Of a DNA stretch of 64,000 nucleotides, positions 25,132 through 33,830 are shown piece by piece (the stretch's first letter is position 1; every line of letters starts with the position of its first letter). Source of the DNA: Dipylidium caninum. Its lineage: Eukaryota > Platyhelminthes > Cestoda > Cyclophyllidea > Dipylidiidae. Below the pieces are notes generated by a model. That model did not search any database. It was not told where the DNA came from and was given only the letters and a program-made list of their open reading frames with translations. The stretch covers positions 1,022,833 through 1,086,832 of the forward strand of contig QEYB01001053.1 in assembly GCA_017562135.1 (NCBI GenBank), read 5' to 3'. The position numbers and the translations under genes are program-made.

Positions 25132-28100
25132 CTACAAATCCACAAAAGTATGATTGACAGTTGAATTACTCGCCTGTCTAATTACTTCCTCTACTCAACA
25201 CGTCTAGACACTGAGGTGGGGACATACTCAGCCAAAATTCCCTTGGTAATATCCTTTGTGAAGTCATCAACCTCTTTCGCAGTGTCAGCAGATTCCGGAC
25301 GATCAGAGATGACACGCTTTGCCGACTCCTCCACCGTTGTCCACGTACCAGATTCTCCAGCTTTCCCGTCCTTTATTGCCTCGTCGTGAGAACCCTGAAA
25401 GAGAAATTGACTAGGTTAGTAAAGAGAAATGCTTGATCCGCTGAGTGGACCCTTAAGATTCCAAGAATCAGACATCTGTCATTTGGAGTAGAAGACAAAA
25501 CTGGCAGATTTGCAGTCACTCTAAGTGATCATTTTAATGAAGGAATGCAGCTGTCAAATTGGTTGGGGCAAAGCTGGTTTGTCGAAGTTTGAGAAGTGGG
25601 AGGTTATTTGATGGTTGACTGGAGAAAGCAAGGAAAACACCTAAAGACGACTCGAATGCCACAAAGAGTTCACGAGTAGATGTTGCACCGAGCCCACCTA
25701 GTGTTGATTAGAGATAGCTTGGCAAATACACACATCTGCGCAGTTGTACTGCCGCGAAATGTGTATAAATTAATAGAAAATCATTTTCATAGTTGAAAGG
25801 AGGCCCGATGGATGGTGACATTTGATGGCCGACATCGGGCAAGTGGACATTTGGGCACTTATTTTTTGAAGCATCGCCTTATAAAAGTCAGCTTTTATTC
25901 TAACATTAGTCACTTAACTGACGGTATTTCCAACCTCGCCTGTGATAGCAAATGGAAGAAAGGTGGCCACACGTCGCCTCGAAATTAGGAGCCAAATGAC
26001 CAGCATTTAGAGCTCAAGCAACATACACCGACGGTTACATAATCGGGGCGGATGACACCGTGTTACCATGTTACCTTTGGACCACGGCTGAGACTGAAAT
26101 GCAGATGCGGTGGTTACACATCCACACAAACTACAGACTATCAGTCAGAGACACAGTTTTCATCGTAGGCCATCCTTAGGACAGGCGAAAAAAGAACGGG
26201 CAGTCTTTCAGAATACATTTTCCTCACGGGGAAATAAAAATTCGTATTTTGATGCAAGAAAAGCCTCGTTCGGTCCGCAGGTTTAGTCGAATGGACACTT
26301 AATTAAAGGTGACCCGCAAAGCGCTCACCTCCGCGGCAAGAGAAGCTGTATCCTGGGTCTCTGCCGCGCCACTGGCAGCATTGGCAGCAACAGACACCGG
26401 TGGCGGCTTGGGTCTAGCCCACTCCGGCAGACAAACGCAATACTGCACCTCTCCCATGCCCCTCAGACCATTCACAAGGACCGGCGAAGCTAGTCGGCAC
26501 GGTGGTGAGTAGGAGAGTTCATTTGCCACCACCACACAACCGAAAAGTGGCCAGAAGGTTAAATTGGCGGAGCCCGAAACACAGACGGTGGCAGGACCAT
26601 GGACGGCGAAGGTTTTTGTGTCGCATCGTTCAGGGTGATCACAACAGGCAGCTGCAGGTGGATAAAAGTAGACAGTTAAAACTGCGTGAAAGATCAAAAC
26701 ACCTCAATTTACCATCATGCTTGCAGTCATTTTCAGCTTTAGTCCTCAAAAAAGTTCATCCTTTCCAAAAAGACACAATAATACGAGCACATCACGAAAG
26801 TTTTTATGAAGAAACGACGATAACTCCACAATGCAAGGGTCTACAGTCTACTGCCAACCGTTTCAGTGCATTCGTCTTCCCCTGTTTTGGTTAGGGAGGT
26901 GTAACAGGCTACTTGCTATTCCAACCCTCTGTACATTTAATCAAAATGTCAGGAATTGCGTCCCACTGCATGGGTAGCATCGAAGGCATCACGGCACCTT
27001 TAAGGATTCTACGAAGGCCAGGAATGGTAAGCACATGGATGCGGCCGTTTTTTCAAGGCCACAACGGCATGCCATTCTTCTGTAGTGGTTTTAGAAGCTG
27101 ACGGGAATCGCTGAAGGCCAAATGCGGCCACCCGGTGCAAAGAGGAGGACGGTGTTGCCGAGGTGATAGCAGCAGGCTCCTCCGACTTCTCCACTTGTTC
27201 CGTAGAGTCGGGTTCCGGAGTTGCCACTGGAGCCGACGGCATTGAATTTTCCACCTCCTACAGACGTGGCAAAGTAAGGTGAATCACCAAGAGCACAGAC
27301 TCCCTCCCTTCCAGAGGCTATGAAATACTCACTTTGTTCTCAAGACTCGCTTGATCAGGGGCGGCAGCAACAGGCTGGGCATTATCAACCTCAGCTGTGT
27401 TAGCACCAAAATGTTCTGATTTTCCACGGTGCGTAAGTGAAGCGGGTTTAAAAGCAGTCTTCTCCCAGAAACGATATTTGTGCTTCGTCTTCAATGACGG
27501 GAGTGAGAGGATGCGAACTTGCTCCTCGGTGCATACCAGAAGCTCGTGACAGGCCGCTGGCACTACTTTCGCACCTTCTGCCTCGACCACCTCTGCGCTC
27601 TCCGTGACTGGGGCCGTAGCCGTCTTTGAACTGTCCTCTTCGATCTCCACAGGTTTCTTGGCCTCCGCATCTTCTTTACTCGGCTCTGGTAATTCGGGAA
27701 TTACCTCGGCTTGTGAACTAGAAGAAAAAAAAATGCGCGAGATGAGTAATGACACTTAGAGATGTAAAAGCGAAAAATCTCTGAAATTTCTGACTTACCG
27801 AGACTTCTCACTATGAACTGGAGAAAAGCCAGCTTTCGCATCAAGAGCAGATATTGTGAGAATGGGAGCCCCATGACGAAAGAGCGTCTGCCTCACTGGT
27901 TTCACTTCAACTTGGGCGTCTACAGCAGGCCAGGCGAGAGCGTGAGTGATCATTGCGCCAGCCTGAGTGCCGATGATCAAGGCAGCGGTACGCTGAGGCG
28001 GAAATGCGGGACGATTCTCTTTCGGCGAGGCTGGGATCCCTCCAATGACATAGGTTTCCGCCAGAGCGAGTGCGGACACACCGCAAGAAGTGTCATTTAC

Positions 28101-31100
28101 ACTTAGCTTATGAGGTGAAGCAATTTCCACTTGTTTTTCCGCAATCATCGCAGTTGGTTTGGAGGCGGAAGGGTCTTCAAAATCGCCTTCTGGTTTTGGA
28201 ACTTCAACAGAATCGCCTTCGGCAGGCGGGACATTCGCAGTAATTTCTGCGGTTCGGCCTTCAACTTCACCATCTATTCAATGAAGATGTAAACTATCGT
28301 GAATCACAAGATTCTACATGAGAATGATATTTATAGGACTGGAAAGGAGGAGGAGTCACCTTTGGTGTGTGGTGCATCATTTGCACTTGCGGTGGGGTCG
28401 ACACTGGTTTTCCATTCACCATCCTCCTCCGTCGATTGAGTGGTGGGTTGTGACCTAATCTTCCGAATCTTGCGGAATGATTCACGCAGTGTCGCCTTCA
28501 ACTGACGTCCGGTGGCTGCAATCTTCGTCGCTGCTTCACCTGAAGCAAGGGGGGAGAAAAATGTTCTTACTTTAAAAAACAGGAAAAAATCAGCTTCTTG
28601 CCCTGCACTCGCGGTCCTCAGGCCTTCTACCTTCGATCGACTCATGACGAGGCAGCAAAAAGCGTGAAATAGGACTACCAGGACTAAAACATCCTAGAAG
28701 GTTTCCTAAAGTTATCCCGTCACGGTCAAGGCTACTAGCGCGTCCAATGCCTGGCCACCCGATTTACTTCATTCCATTTGTCTGAAGGGGTGAATAGAGT
28801 CTACCACGAGGCCAGCAACGACTTACGAGCAACAGATGGCAGTGAAGGTTCAGAGGTTATTTGAAGGCCAAATGTGAGACGTTTGTACACCACCGCGCAG
28901 GATTTGAGGTCGATGACACCAAAGCCATGCGCAGATCCGACGGCAAGAACCTCCCAACGCGGCTCAAGGCCACGGAGAGTATGCTGAAGGTGGATTAAAC
29001 TGGACCAACTCGCAAAGCCCAAAGACAGAGGTGAATGTGGGGGAGGACTTCAAGGCACCTTCGGAAGGCTAAGGAGGTAAAATAAGAACGGTGTAAAAGA
29101 GTTTTTACCAAGGAATTCCTTTCGGCAGATAAAATGCTCCGCATAAAAAAATGTAGTAGGGAGGTGTTGAAAAGTCCAACGCATAACGCCGCCCTACCAA
29201 TTCTTGGACTTGTCATTATACCATTAACATTAGCATTTGCCATCATCTGTACCACATGAAAGCACTCGAGACTGTAGGAAATTGGAACCAAAGGGCACTA
29301 TAGTAATATGCTGTGTAGATTAACTAGATCTCCTCTGAAGGAGACAGATAACGACTCACACAAACACGAGGAGAGCAAGTGATAGACGCAATTGCGTCAA
29401 ACTTTCACAATAGGGGAGAACCAGACCAGCCCAGTCCAGAACTTTTGATCAAGGATCTTGGAAAACGCCACAGGTATAGAACAAAATATGAGCCACCTGA
29501 TAGCATAAAAGGTAGGTTTGCACTGAGCATTAAAGCGAGTTTCCCAGAAACGATGATGAAGTGAGCAAATTAGTGGTCTTATCGCCTTTACCCACATGAT
29601 TAAAAGCTAACGGGAGTCAGAAGAAAGTGGGAAAAAGAGTCAGGGCAACATGGATAGGTAGAATTACAGCCCCTACCACGGGAAATTTCCCTCCTTTCCG
29701 CAAAGGCAAGGTTAGGCTTAAAATAGACTGCACCAACCAAACATCTTACCTTAAAAGCCTCATGACCATCCCAACGGTACTTGTCAGGTTGGCTATCAAG
29801 CAGATCGACAAAAATCGTGGCAGGGGTAGTTGCGAGAGACTTTTGTGCTGCGGTAGACCACATGGAAGAGTTGCCAGCCGATCCACCAACGAGCATAACT
29901 ATCTCCTCGTCAACCAATTGGAGTGTGAGACTACGCACAGCACATCGAGTGTCGACACCACCTTCTCCAACGGTCTCGGAGGCGCAGTCACCGACCTTTC
30001 GGAATGGTGGCCAAGCTTCTTCCTCATTCTGCGATAACAAAAGAAGGAGATAACTTAGTGCCAATATTTGCCTTTTCAAAGCCTCAAATCCTTTATCGGT
30101 AACTTCTTCGTACTTAAGCGAAAATATGACTGCAGTGAAGAATGGTAGTTGTTAGTGTGTTCGTGTTTAGAATAGTCTGGTTAGTATCAACTCCTTCTTT
30201 TTCATTCTCGGCATTTGTACTCCGAAACCGGGTGTAAAAAAACCGGGATATGTTAACGTCTTATTCTCAGACAAAAAACAGCGTTATAGAGTGCGACAAG
30301 TTAGCCGTAACATGCGGAGGGAAATAGATCTTTCATCCACTTCTCTTCAAAGCTGATTTCAGCTGTCGGTATTCGACTTCTATCATGCGCGCAACTGGTT
30401 ACGGGAAAGCACCGAATTCAGGCCAAAAAAAACAGAAAAGAGGAGCGGTTTCAACAGAAATTCAACGCGTTAAAATAAATTCTCCTAAGAAGAGGCAAAA
30501 GGGAGGAGTAAGACTATAGTCACATTTGACCAGAATGAATCATTTCGAAACAATTATTGCAACAAAATAACTTCCGGCGCGCCATCTCGAGGAGTTAATG
30601 CAAATAACCCGGTATATCATCACAAGATACGGGACATAATTTAATGGACCCATTCACCCGCATATGCCTACCTTCCTCTCGGCATGGCATCCGACTCCTT
30701 CCGCGTCGAGCATCATAGCGAGACTGGAGATGCGTCCCAGGGACTCGAAACAGTCCCCACGAACCACGTGCCACACAGAGACGTCTCCATCGGCATGCCC
30801 CATCGCAACAAGGTCTTGGAATTCTGGATGTTGCACAACAGTCCCGCATGATCCGTTCTTTTGTCCACCGATCACAGGCCAGTTGTCAAAGCCCTTGGCA
30901 TTGGATGCCGCCTTCAGGCGTGACATGAGTTTCTCGGGGATCTGTGGGAGAAGTTAAAGGGCAATTAACATGCCCTAACCCGTGGTAATAGAGCATCTGA
31001 GGAGAAAACCTACTGAGATATGTGCAATAGCAGTGACACTTGTACAGTCGAGGTGTTTGAGGTAAGGCGAGGGAATGACCGGCCATGAGGGTTGGGTTAA

Positions 31101-33830
31101 ATCGATGGCCACAAGTTCACGATCTGTCAGAACGAGCAGGAAGCCAGCATCGGTTGGTTTTGGAGGTTCCGTTTGGTGTTCCGAGTCCTTATCCTTTTCT
31201 CCATCATCTTGGCTGCCTAAAAGTTACCCAGACACCTTCGTATCAACCCTCAACTGGCACCAAAATTACACACCTAACAAACTATTTGGATTTACGAACT
31301 ACACTGCGCAGAAAGTGAGTTAATTCCTAATAAATGACACGATGCTGCCAAAAATGGGCTGCCTGTTCAACCAAAAAGTAGTACCAAGGAAAGCATATAC
31401 GTGACATGGAGAAAGTTTGGACAAACCAGAATTACAACTTTCAACTAATCCTTTAATGAGTTGCTTTTAAAGACTGAGCAGCCATAGCCGGAAAACGACT
31501 GTACCTCCAGTGAATTTTGACAAAACAACAGCGTCATGTATGGGCTTCGGCTTACACATTTATTACTACGAAGCTCTACAAGGACTCTCGAGAACAGGAG
31601 AATGAAAAAGCATAAACAAATTCATCGAATTCCAAGGAGTTACGGAGTTAGTGTCGCGCTTCGCTTATGAATTATTTATGTGGGTTTAATGAGCAGTCCA
31701 ATCTCGGCCAAACGCGGGAGATCGCCTCATAAGTGCCCTTGGGAATGACAATCTCCTCTTCAGTAAATCGCATGCAGGAGTAGCCCTCGAGGGGAGAACA
31801 GTTTTGTTTGCACAAGTCTCCAGTAGAATAAACTACCATAGTTAGTAAACAAAAGGGGTGAAAAAAGGCCTACTGTGACAATTAAAATTCCCTACCTGGT
31901 TTAAAAACCTACGTTAGAACTGAACAGTGTGAAAAATGAGGCCTTAAAACACAAAGTACGTGGAGTAGCAGTGCTGAAAGTAGGACACTTCATCAAGATG
32001 ATTTTTTTTCTAGGTGATGTTAGCAACTACGAATAGACTCACTTTGTCTGCCTATGCCTCCATTTGGTTGATTTCGACACTCCGGTTGTCGAGGTTTACT
32101 TGGTAGGACCACGAAGTCCCGAAATGGTGAAGCAAACTGGAAACACACGTGTTCTTCCACTCCACCCAAAACAGTAATCGTATGTTTTTCCCCATGTTGT
32201 GCACGGGGTAGTCCTCCAACAAATGCAGTAATTACCCCACCACTGAAAATTATACAGACGCCATGTTAGCTATGACATTTAAGTGAAATATTACTCGGGG
32301 TGCACTAACCTCACAGAAGGTCTTGCGATGACACGTTGGATGGCAGCACAAGGTAAGGGACCTGAAATACGCCAAATAACACTTTACGGGAGCGAGGAGA
32401 TAGTGCATAGAGAAGGGATGATTGTGACTCACCGTAGGGGATATTGACAACCTCCTGGTTCACAGCAATTACCGGCTCATCCATTTCTGCCTCAACGTTT
32501 GGAATGGTCCATGTGAAGTAAGCACCATCATCGTAAGCAACAAGGACTTCCCGACAGGTGGTTGAGTCTGACATCAGCACACCTGGAGTGATACGCCAAG
32601 TAGCGCAACACAAACCCTGCGTGTAAGGTAGTAGACGAACCACACGGGGACTCGGAGGTACGGGTAGAGGTGGAGACTCTACCTTCTCTTCCGTTGCATG
32701 ATCTATCTTATTCTTGATTGTCTTGGAGAGCGTGCGGAATTTCTTAGTGGCCTGAACGCGAATAGCTTGTAAGTTGGCTGTTGCATGACGCTCTCCAGTT
32801 TTGCTTTTCTTCGATGAAATCTGTTCAGATGTAGTGTTTCCTTCCGCAACTTTTGACGACTCAGCTTCGCCATCGACAGCCTCGTTAGGCCCCACACTTT
32901 TTTTCGCGCTTTCGCATTCTATTAATTTTTCCTCAACTTCAATAGGAGTATTTTCTACGGGTTGTGTTTTCAAAATCGGTTGCGCTGCTGGAATGGCCTG
33001 TGGTTGCACTACGACAGCAGTGCCACCTGCGTAGCCAAGGAGGAGTTCATCGCCACATGGATGCAGCTCGATGGAAACTATTGGTGTGTTCAGCTTCAGT
33101 GCATCACGTTTGTCTTCTTGCAGCCTGTAGTGAAAAAAGCATCAGAAATAATTCAAACAAATAGGGTCGCAAAACAAAGAACACGAAAGAATTGAAGACA
33201 AAATTCATTTACCAAAATTAAAAACAAATGTTTCCGACGGATATGACTATTCGCGGCACAAGCATAAATAAAAATAACTTGCTTGTTTAAAATGAGAAGA
33301 GACGGCAAAGAGGTTAAATCATCATCCCCAACTGTCATAGAACCGCCTTTGAGAGAAACTTGTCTCAATGTTCCGAGGTTCGATCCGACATAAATAACGC
33401 CTCTTCCTAGTGCTAGAGCGGTGGTATATTCATCCAAACTGCAAAAAATGTGAGCCATCAGTGGCATTGATTCATTGTGTATTAAACGGTAATGCAAAAA
33501 CAATATGACACAATTTACACGAATGGCAAGGGTACAGAAATCTTCTTTTCCCAGTGGCCTGAGGTCGCGTTTAGTTCAAGAATAACAAGAGAAGATGAAG
33601 TTGCCAAAAGGAGACGGCCCTCATTTCTTAAAAATTCCATACGTTTAACATCGCCCACTAGGCAATCAACAGGAAATGAGAGTCCTGGCATTCCATAACT
33701 ACAAAATATTAGTGTCCGTATAGACAACTCACACTTCGATGTGACCGTGCTCGTAGGCTATTGCCAATAGACTCAAACATTCATCGTAAGCCAAGGCAAC
33801 AGGATGTTTCATTATACCATACACAGAAGC
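24936..33830 (-). CDS. LLGL: Lethal(2) giant larvae (LLGL) homologue, 17 exons, 5' end missing
   Basis: Lgl proteins are cortical scaffolds with two WD40 beta-propellers. They act with Scribble and Dlg in basolateral polarity and are released from membrane by aPKC. Diagnostic blocks appear in the expected order: VYGMPGLSF, TPYG-like IPYGPLPCAAI, SGGVITAFVGGLPRAQHGEK, VLTDRELVAIDLTQPSWPVI, NWPVIGGQ, GHADGDVSVW, EEAWPPFRKVG, VGSAHGFGVIDL, LRESFRKIRKIR (aPKC motif) and HELLVCTEEQVRILSLPSLK. WPPFRKVG, HGFG and the basic SFRKIRK block separate it from tomosyn. The exons sum to about 4.36 kb (about 1450 codons), versus roughly 1000-1160 residues in familiar animal Lgl proteins; the excess is low-complexity insertions in the exons at 32433-33124, 27799-28273 and 27333-27717. 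The first exon(s), with the FNKT-like start, were not found. Two exons carry a +1 frame disruption (28975-28990 and 27048-27053). Introns of 640-940 bp at 25395-26328, 29069-29749, 30029-30671 and 31217-32042 hold nothing else I recognise. Confidence 0.93.
25228..25394 (-). CDS. LLGL: LLGL exon: C-terminal acidic tail, part 1
   Basis: The acceptor is CTCTTTCAG and the donor GTATGT; phase 0 to phase 2 (167 bp). It encodes GSHDEAIKDGKAGESGTWTT, VEESAKRVISDRPESADTAK and EVDDFTKDITKGILA. The VDDF segment may be the counterpart of the VKDFL block near the vertebrate LLGL C-terminus, but this is weak. A different downstream gene cannot be excluded, although the phases join cleanly. Confidence 0.68.
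26329..26651 (-). CDS. LLGL: LLGL exon: end of second propeller
   Basis: The acceptor is ATCCACCTGCAG and the donor GTGAGC; phase 1 to phase 0 (323 bp). It encodes AACCDHPERCDTKTFAVHGP, ATVCVSGSANLTFWPLFGCV and VQYCVCLPEWARPKPPPVSV, then an alanine-rich tail. FAVHGPATVCVSGSANL occupies the place of the Lgl FTRHGQGFYLISPSEF segment. Similarity is weaker here, but both splice phases fit. Confidence 0.8.
26998..27257 (-). CDS. LLGL: LLGL exon: NGRIHVLTIPGLR block, contains a homopolymer frameshift
   Basis: The acceptor is CGTCTGTAG and the donor a weak GTGCCG. The first part reads LHRVAAFGLQRFPSASKTTT then EEWHAVVAL. The conserved continuation NGRIHVLTIPGLRRILK is one base out of frame, across six consecutive T on the plus strand (27048-27053). 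The length of 260 bp is one more than phase 0-in/1-out allows, so one extra base in the homopolymer explains both observations. It matches Lgl LGDVHVFSVPGLR. Confidence 0.86.
27333..27717 (-). CDS. LLGL: LLGL exon: ELLVCTEEQVRILSLPSLK block
   Basis: The acceptor is TTCTTCTAG after a long pyrimidine run and the donor is GTGAGT; phase 2 to phase 0. About 45 acidic residues (EPSKEDAEAKKPVEIEEDSS) come first. Then HELLVCTEEQVRILSLPSLK and TKHKYRFWEKTAFKPASLTH match Lgl VLIASEEQFKVFTLPK...KTKFKLTA. The end of the exon is low-complexity, rich in A, E and Q. Confidence 0.92.
27799..28273 (-). CDS. LLGL: LLGL exon: second propeller, acidic insert then VSALALAETYVIGG
   Basis: The acceptor is TTGAATAG and the donor GTAAGT; 475 bp, phase 1 to phase 2. 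It starts with an acidic segment (GEVEGRTAEITANVPPAEGD) and then reads CGVSALALAETYVIGGIPAS, RTAALIIGTQAGAMITHALA, VRQTLFRHGAPILTISALDA. This aligns with the Lgl block VRCLYFADTFL...TMWAGTNSGSVFAY...HRAPVVAIAVLD. Confidence 0.92.
28360..28539 (-). CDS. LLGL: LLGL exon: aPKC-site basic motif
   Basis: The acceptor is CTTGCTTCAG and the donor GTGACT; phase 1 to phase 1. It encodes REAATKIAATGRQLKATLRE, SFRKIRKIR and a polar tail (TTQSTEEDGEWKTSVDP). The basic amphipathic block corresponds to the Lgl hinge that binds membrane and is phosphorylated by aPKC. Compared with the usual three serines (K-S-L-K-K-S-L-R-Q-S-F), the sites here are Q, T and S. Confidence 0.93.
28827..29068 (-). CDS. LLGL: LLGL exon: PPSA...HGFG block, contains a +1 frame disruption
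   Basis: The acceptor is TACCTCCTTAG and the donor a consensus GTAAGT. The 5' part reads PSEGALKSSPTFTSVFGLCE then LVQFNPPSA, matching the Lgl LVQ..PPAAV segment, and then hits a stop. The 3' part is in the next frame: LRGLEPRWEVLAVGSAHGFG, VIDLKSCAVVYKRLTFG. Its 242 bp are one base more than the flanking phases (0 in, 1 out) allow, which agrees with a single extra base near 28975-28990. Confidence 0.85.
29750..30028 (-). CDS. LLGL: LLGL exon: WPPFRKVG block
   Basis: The acceptor is TTATCGCAG and the donor GTAAGA; 279 bp, phase 0 to phase 0. It begins NEEEAWPPFRKVGDCASETV and continues RSLTLQLVDEEIVMLVGGSA, TPATIFVDLLDSQPDKYRWD and GHEAFK. The W-P-P-F-R-K-V-G octapeptide and the later IDLL...W.GHE match are diagnostic of Lgl rather than tomosyn. 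Confidence 0.95.
30672..30941 (-). CDS. LLGL: LLGL exon: WPITGG-like and GHADG WD blade
   Basis: The acceptor is CTCCCACAG and the donor GTAGGC; 270 bp, phase 0 to phase 0. It encodes IPEKLMSRLKAASNAKGFDN, WPVIGGQ, QHPEFQDLVAMGHADGDVSV and WHVVRGDCFESLGRIS. It corresponds to Lgl WPITGG...LLLTGHEDGTVRFWDAS, the best-conserved WD40 blade. The intron after it (30029-30671, 643 bp) holds nothing else recognised. Confidence 0.94.
31014..31216 (-). CDS. LLGL: LLGL exon: LVLTDRELVAIDL block
   Basis: The acceptor is CTTTTAG and the donor GTAGGT; phase 1 to phase 0. It begins with an acidic stretch SSQDDGEKDKDSEHQTEPPK and continues ADAGFLL-like sequence, LVLTDRELVAIDLTQPSWPV and IPSPYLKHLDCTSVTAIAHI. 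The latter matches the Lgl AVLLEEELVVLDLQTPGWP...PYLAPLHSSAITC region. Confidence 0.93.
32043..32242 (-). CDS. LLGL: LLGL exon: SGG-GLPRA block
   Basis: The acceptor is ATTTTCAG and the donor GTGAGT; phase 2 to phase 1. It encodes SGGVITAFVGGLPRAQHGEK, HTITVLGGVEEHVCFQFASP and FRDFVVLPSKP. This aligns with the Lgl segment IIFSGGMPRA...YGDRH..SV. The intron that follows (31217-32042, 826 bp) has no recognised content. Confidence 0.92.
32310..32361 (-). CDS. LLGL: LLGL micro-exon: GPLPCAAI block
   Basis: This 52-bp exon lies between a TATTTCAG acceptor and a GTTAGT donor, phase 1 to phase 2. It encodes GPLPCAAIQRVIARPSV. Joined to the preceding IPYG it recreates the Lgl TPYGPFPCKAI signature, so its identity is firm despite its size. 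The intron before it is 71 bp and the one after it 67 bp. Confidence 0.9.
32433..33124 (-). CDS. LLGL: LLGL exon: blade 4-5 with a long charged insertion
   Basis: The acceptor is TTCACTACAG and the donor GTGAGT; the exon runs from phase 2 to phase 1 (692 bp). It begins LQEDKRDALKLNTPIVSIEL with HPCGDELLLGYAGG, matching the Lgl LQ...ILIGYSRG block. An insertion of roughly 110 residues follows, rich in E, K, S and P and carrying a basic segment (32704-32760). The exon then returns to propeller sequence: LCCATWRI, EVLVAYDDGAYFTWTIPNVE, NQEVVNIPYG. Confidence 0.92.
33279..33438 (-). CDS. LLGL: LLGL exon: blade 3 (3' boundary uncertain)
   Basis: The acceptor TTTTTTGCAG joins in phase to the previous exon (split valine codon). 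It encodes LDEYTTALALGRGVIYVGSN, LGTLRQVSLKGGS and LTSLPSLLILNKQ. The donor at the given end (GTTATT) would leave phase 0, but the next exon needs phase 2. A weak GTTTTT donor at 33224-33225 (exon end 33226) would match. The true boundary, or a missed micro-exon, is unresolved. Confidence 0.7.
33519..33698 (-). CDS. LLGL: LLGL exon: YGMPG block, blade 1-2
   Basis: The acceptor is TTTTGTAG and the donor GTAAAT; it starts and ends in phase 2. It encodes YGMPGLSFPVDCLVGDVKRM, then a hydrophobic strand GRLLLATSSSLVILEL typical of a WD blade, ending in VPLPFV. YGMPG aligns with the YGAPGVE signature of Lgl. Confidence 0.88.
33733..33830 (-). CDS. LLGL: LLGL exon (most 5' found): first propeller blade
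   Basis: The acceptor reads CCCTTAG and the donor is GTGAGT; the exon starts in phase 0 and ends in phase 2. It encodes ASVYGIMKHPVALAYDECLS then LLAIAYEHGHIEV. This corresponds to the Lgl N-terminal block of the type PSALAFDP...LAIGT...IKIYG. The split codon continues into YGMPG in the next exon. Confidence 0.85.

Noticed and set aside
33370..33390. tRNA B-box-like GGTTCGATCC
   Set aside because: It lies inside an LLGL coding exon, and no A box or cloverleaf surrounds it.
24936..33830. Tomosyn (STXBP5) as an alternative identity for the minus-strand gene
   Set aside because: The WPPFRKVG octapeptide and the SFRKIRK hinge are Lgl features, and no C-terminal R-SNARE motif was seen in the last exons.
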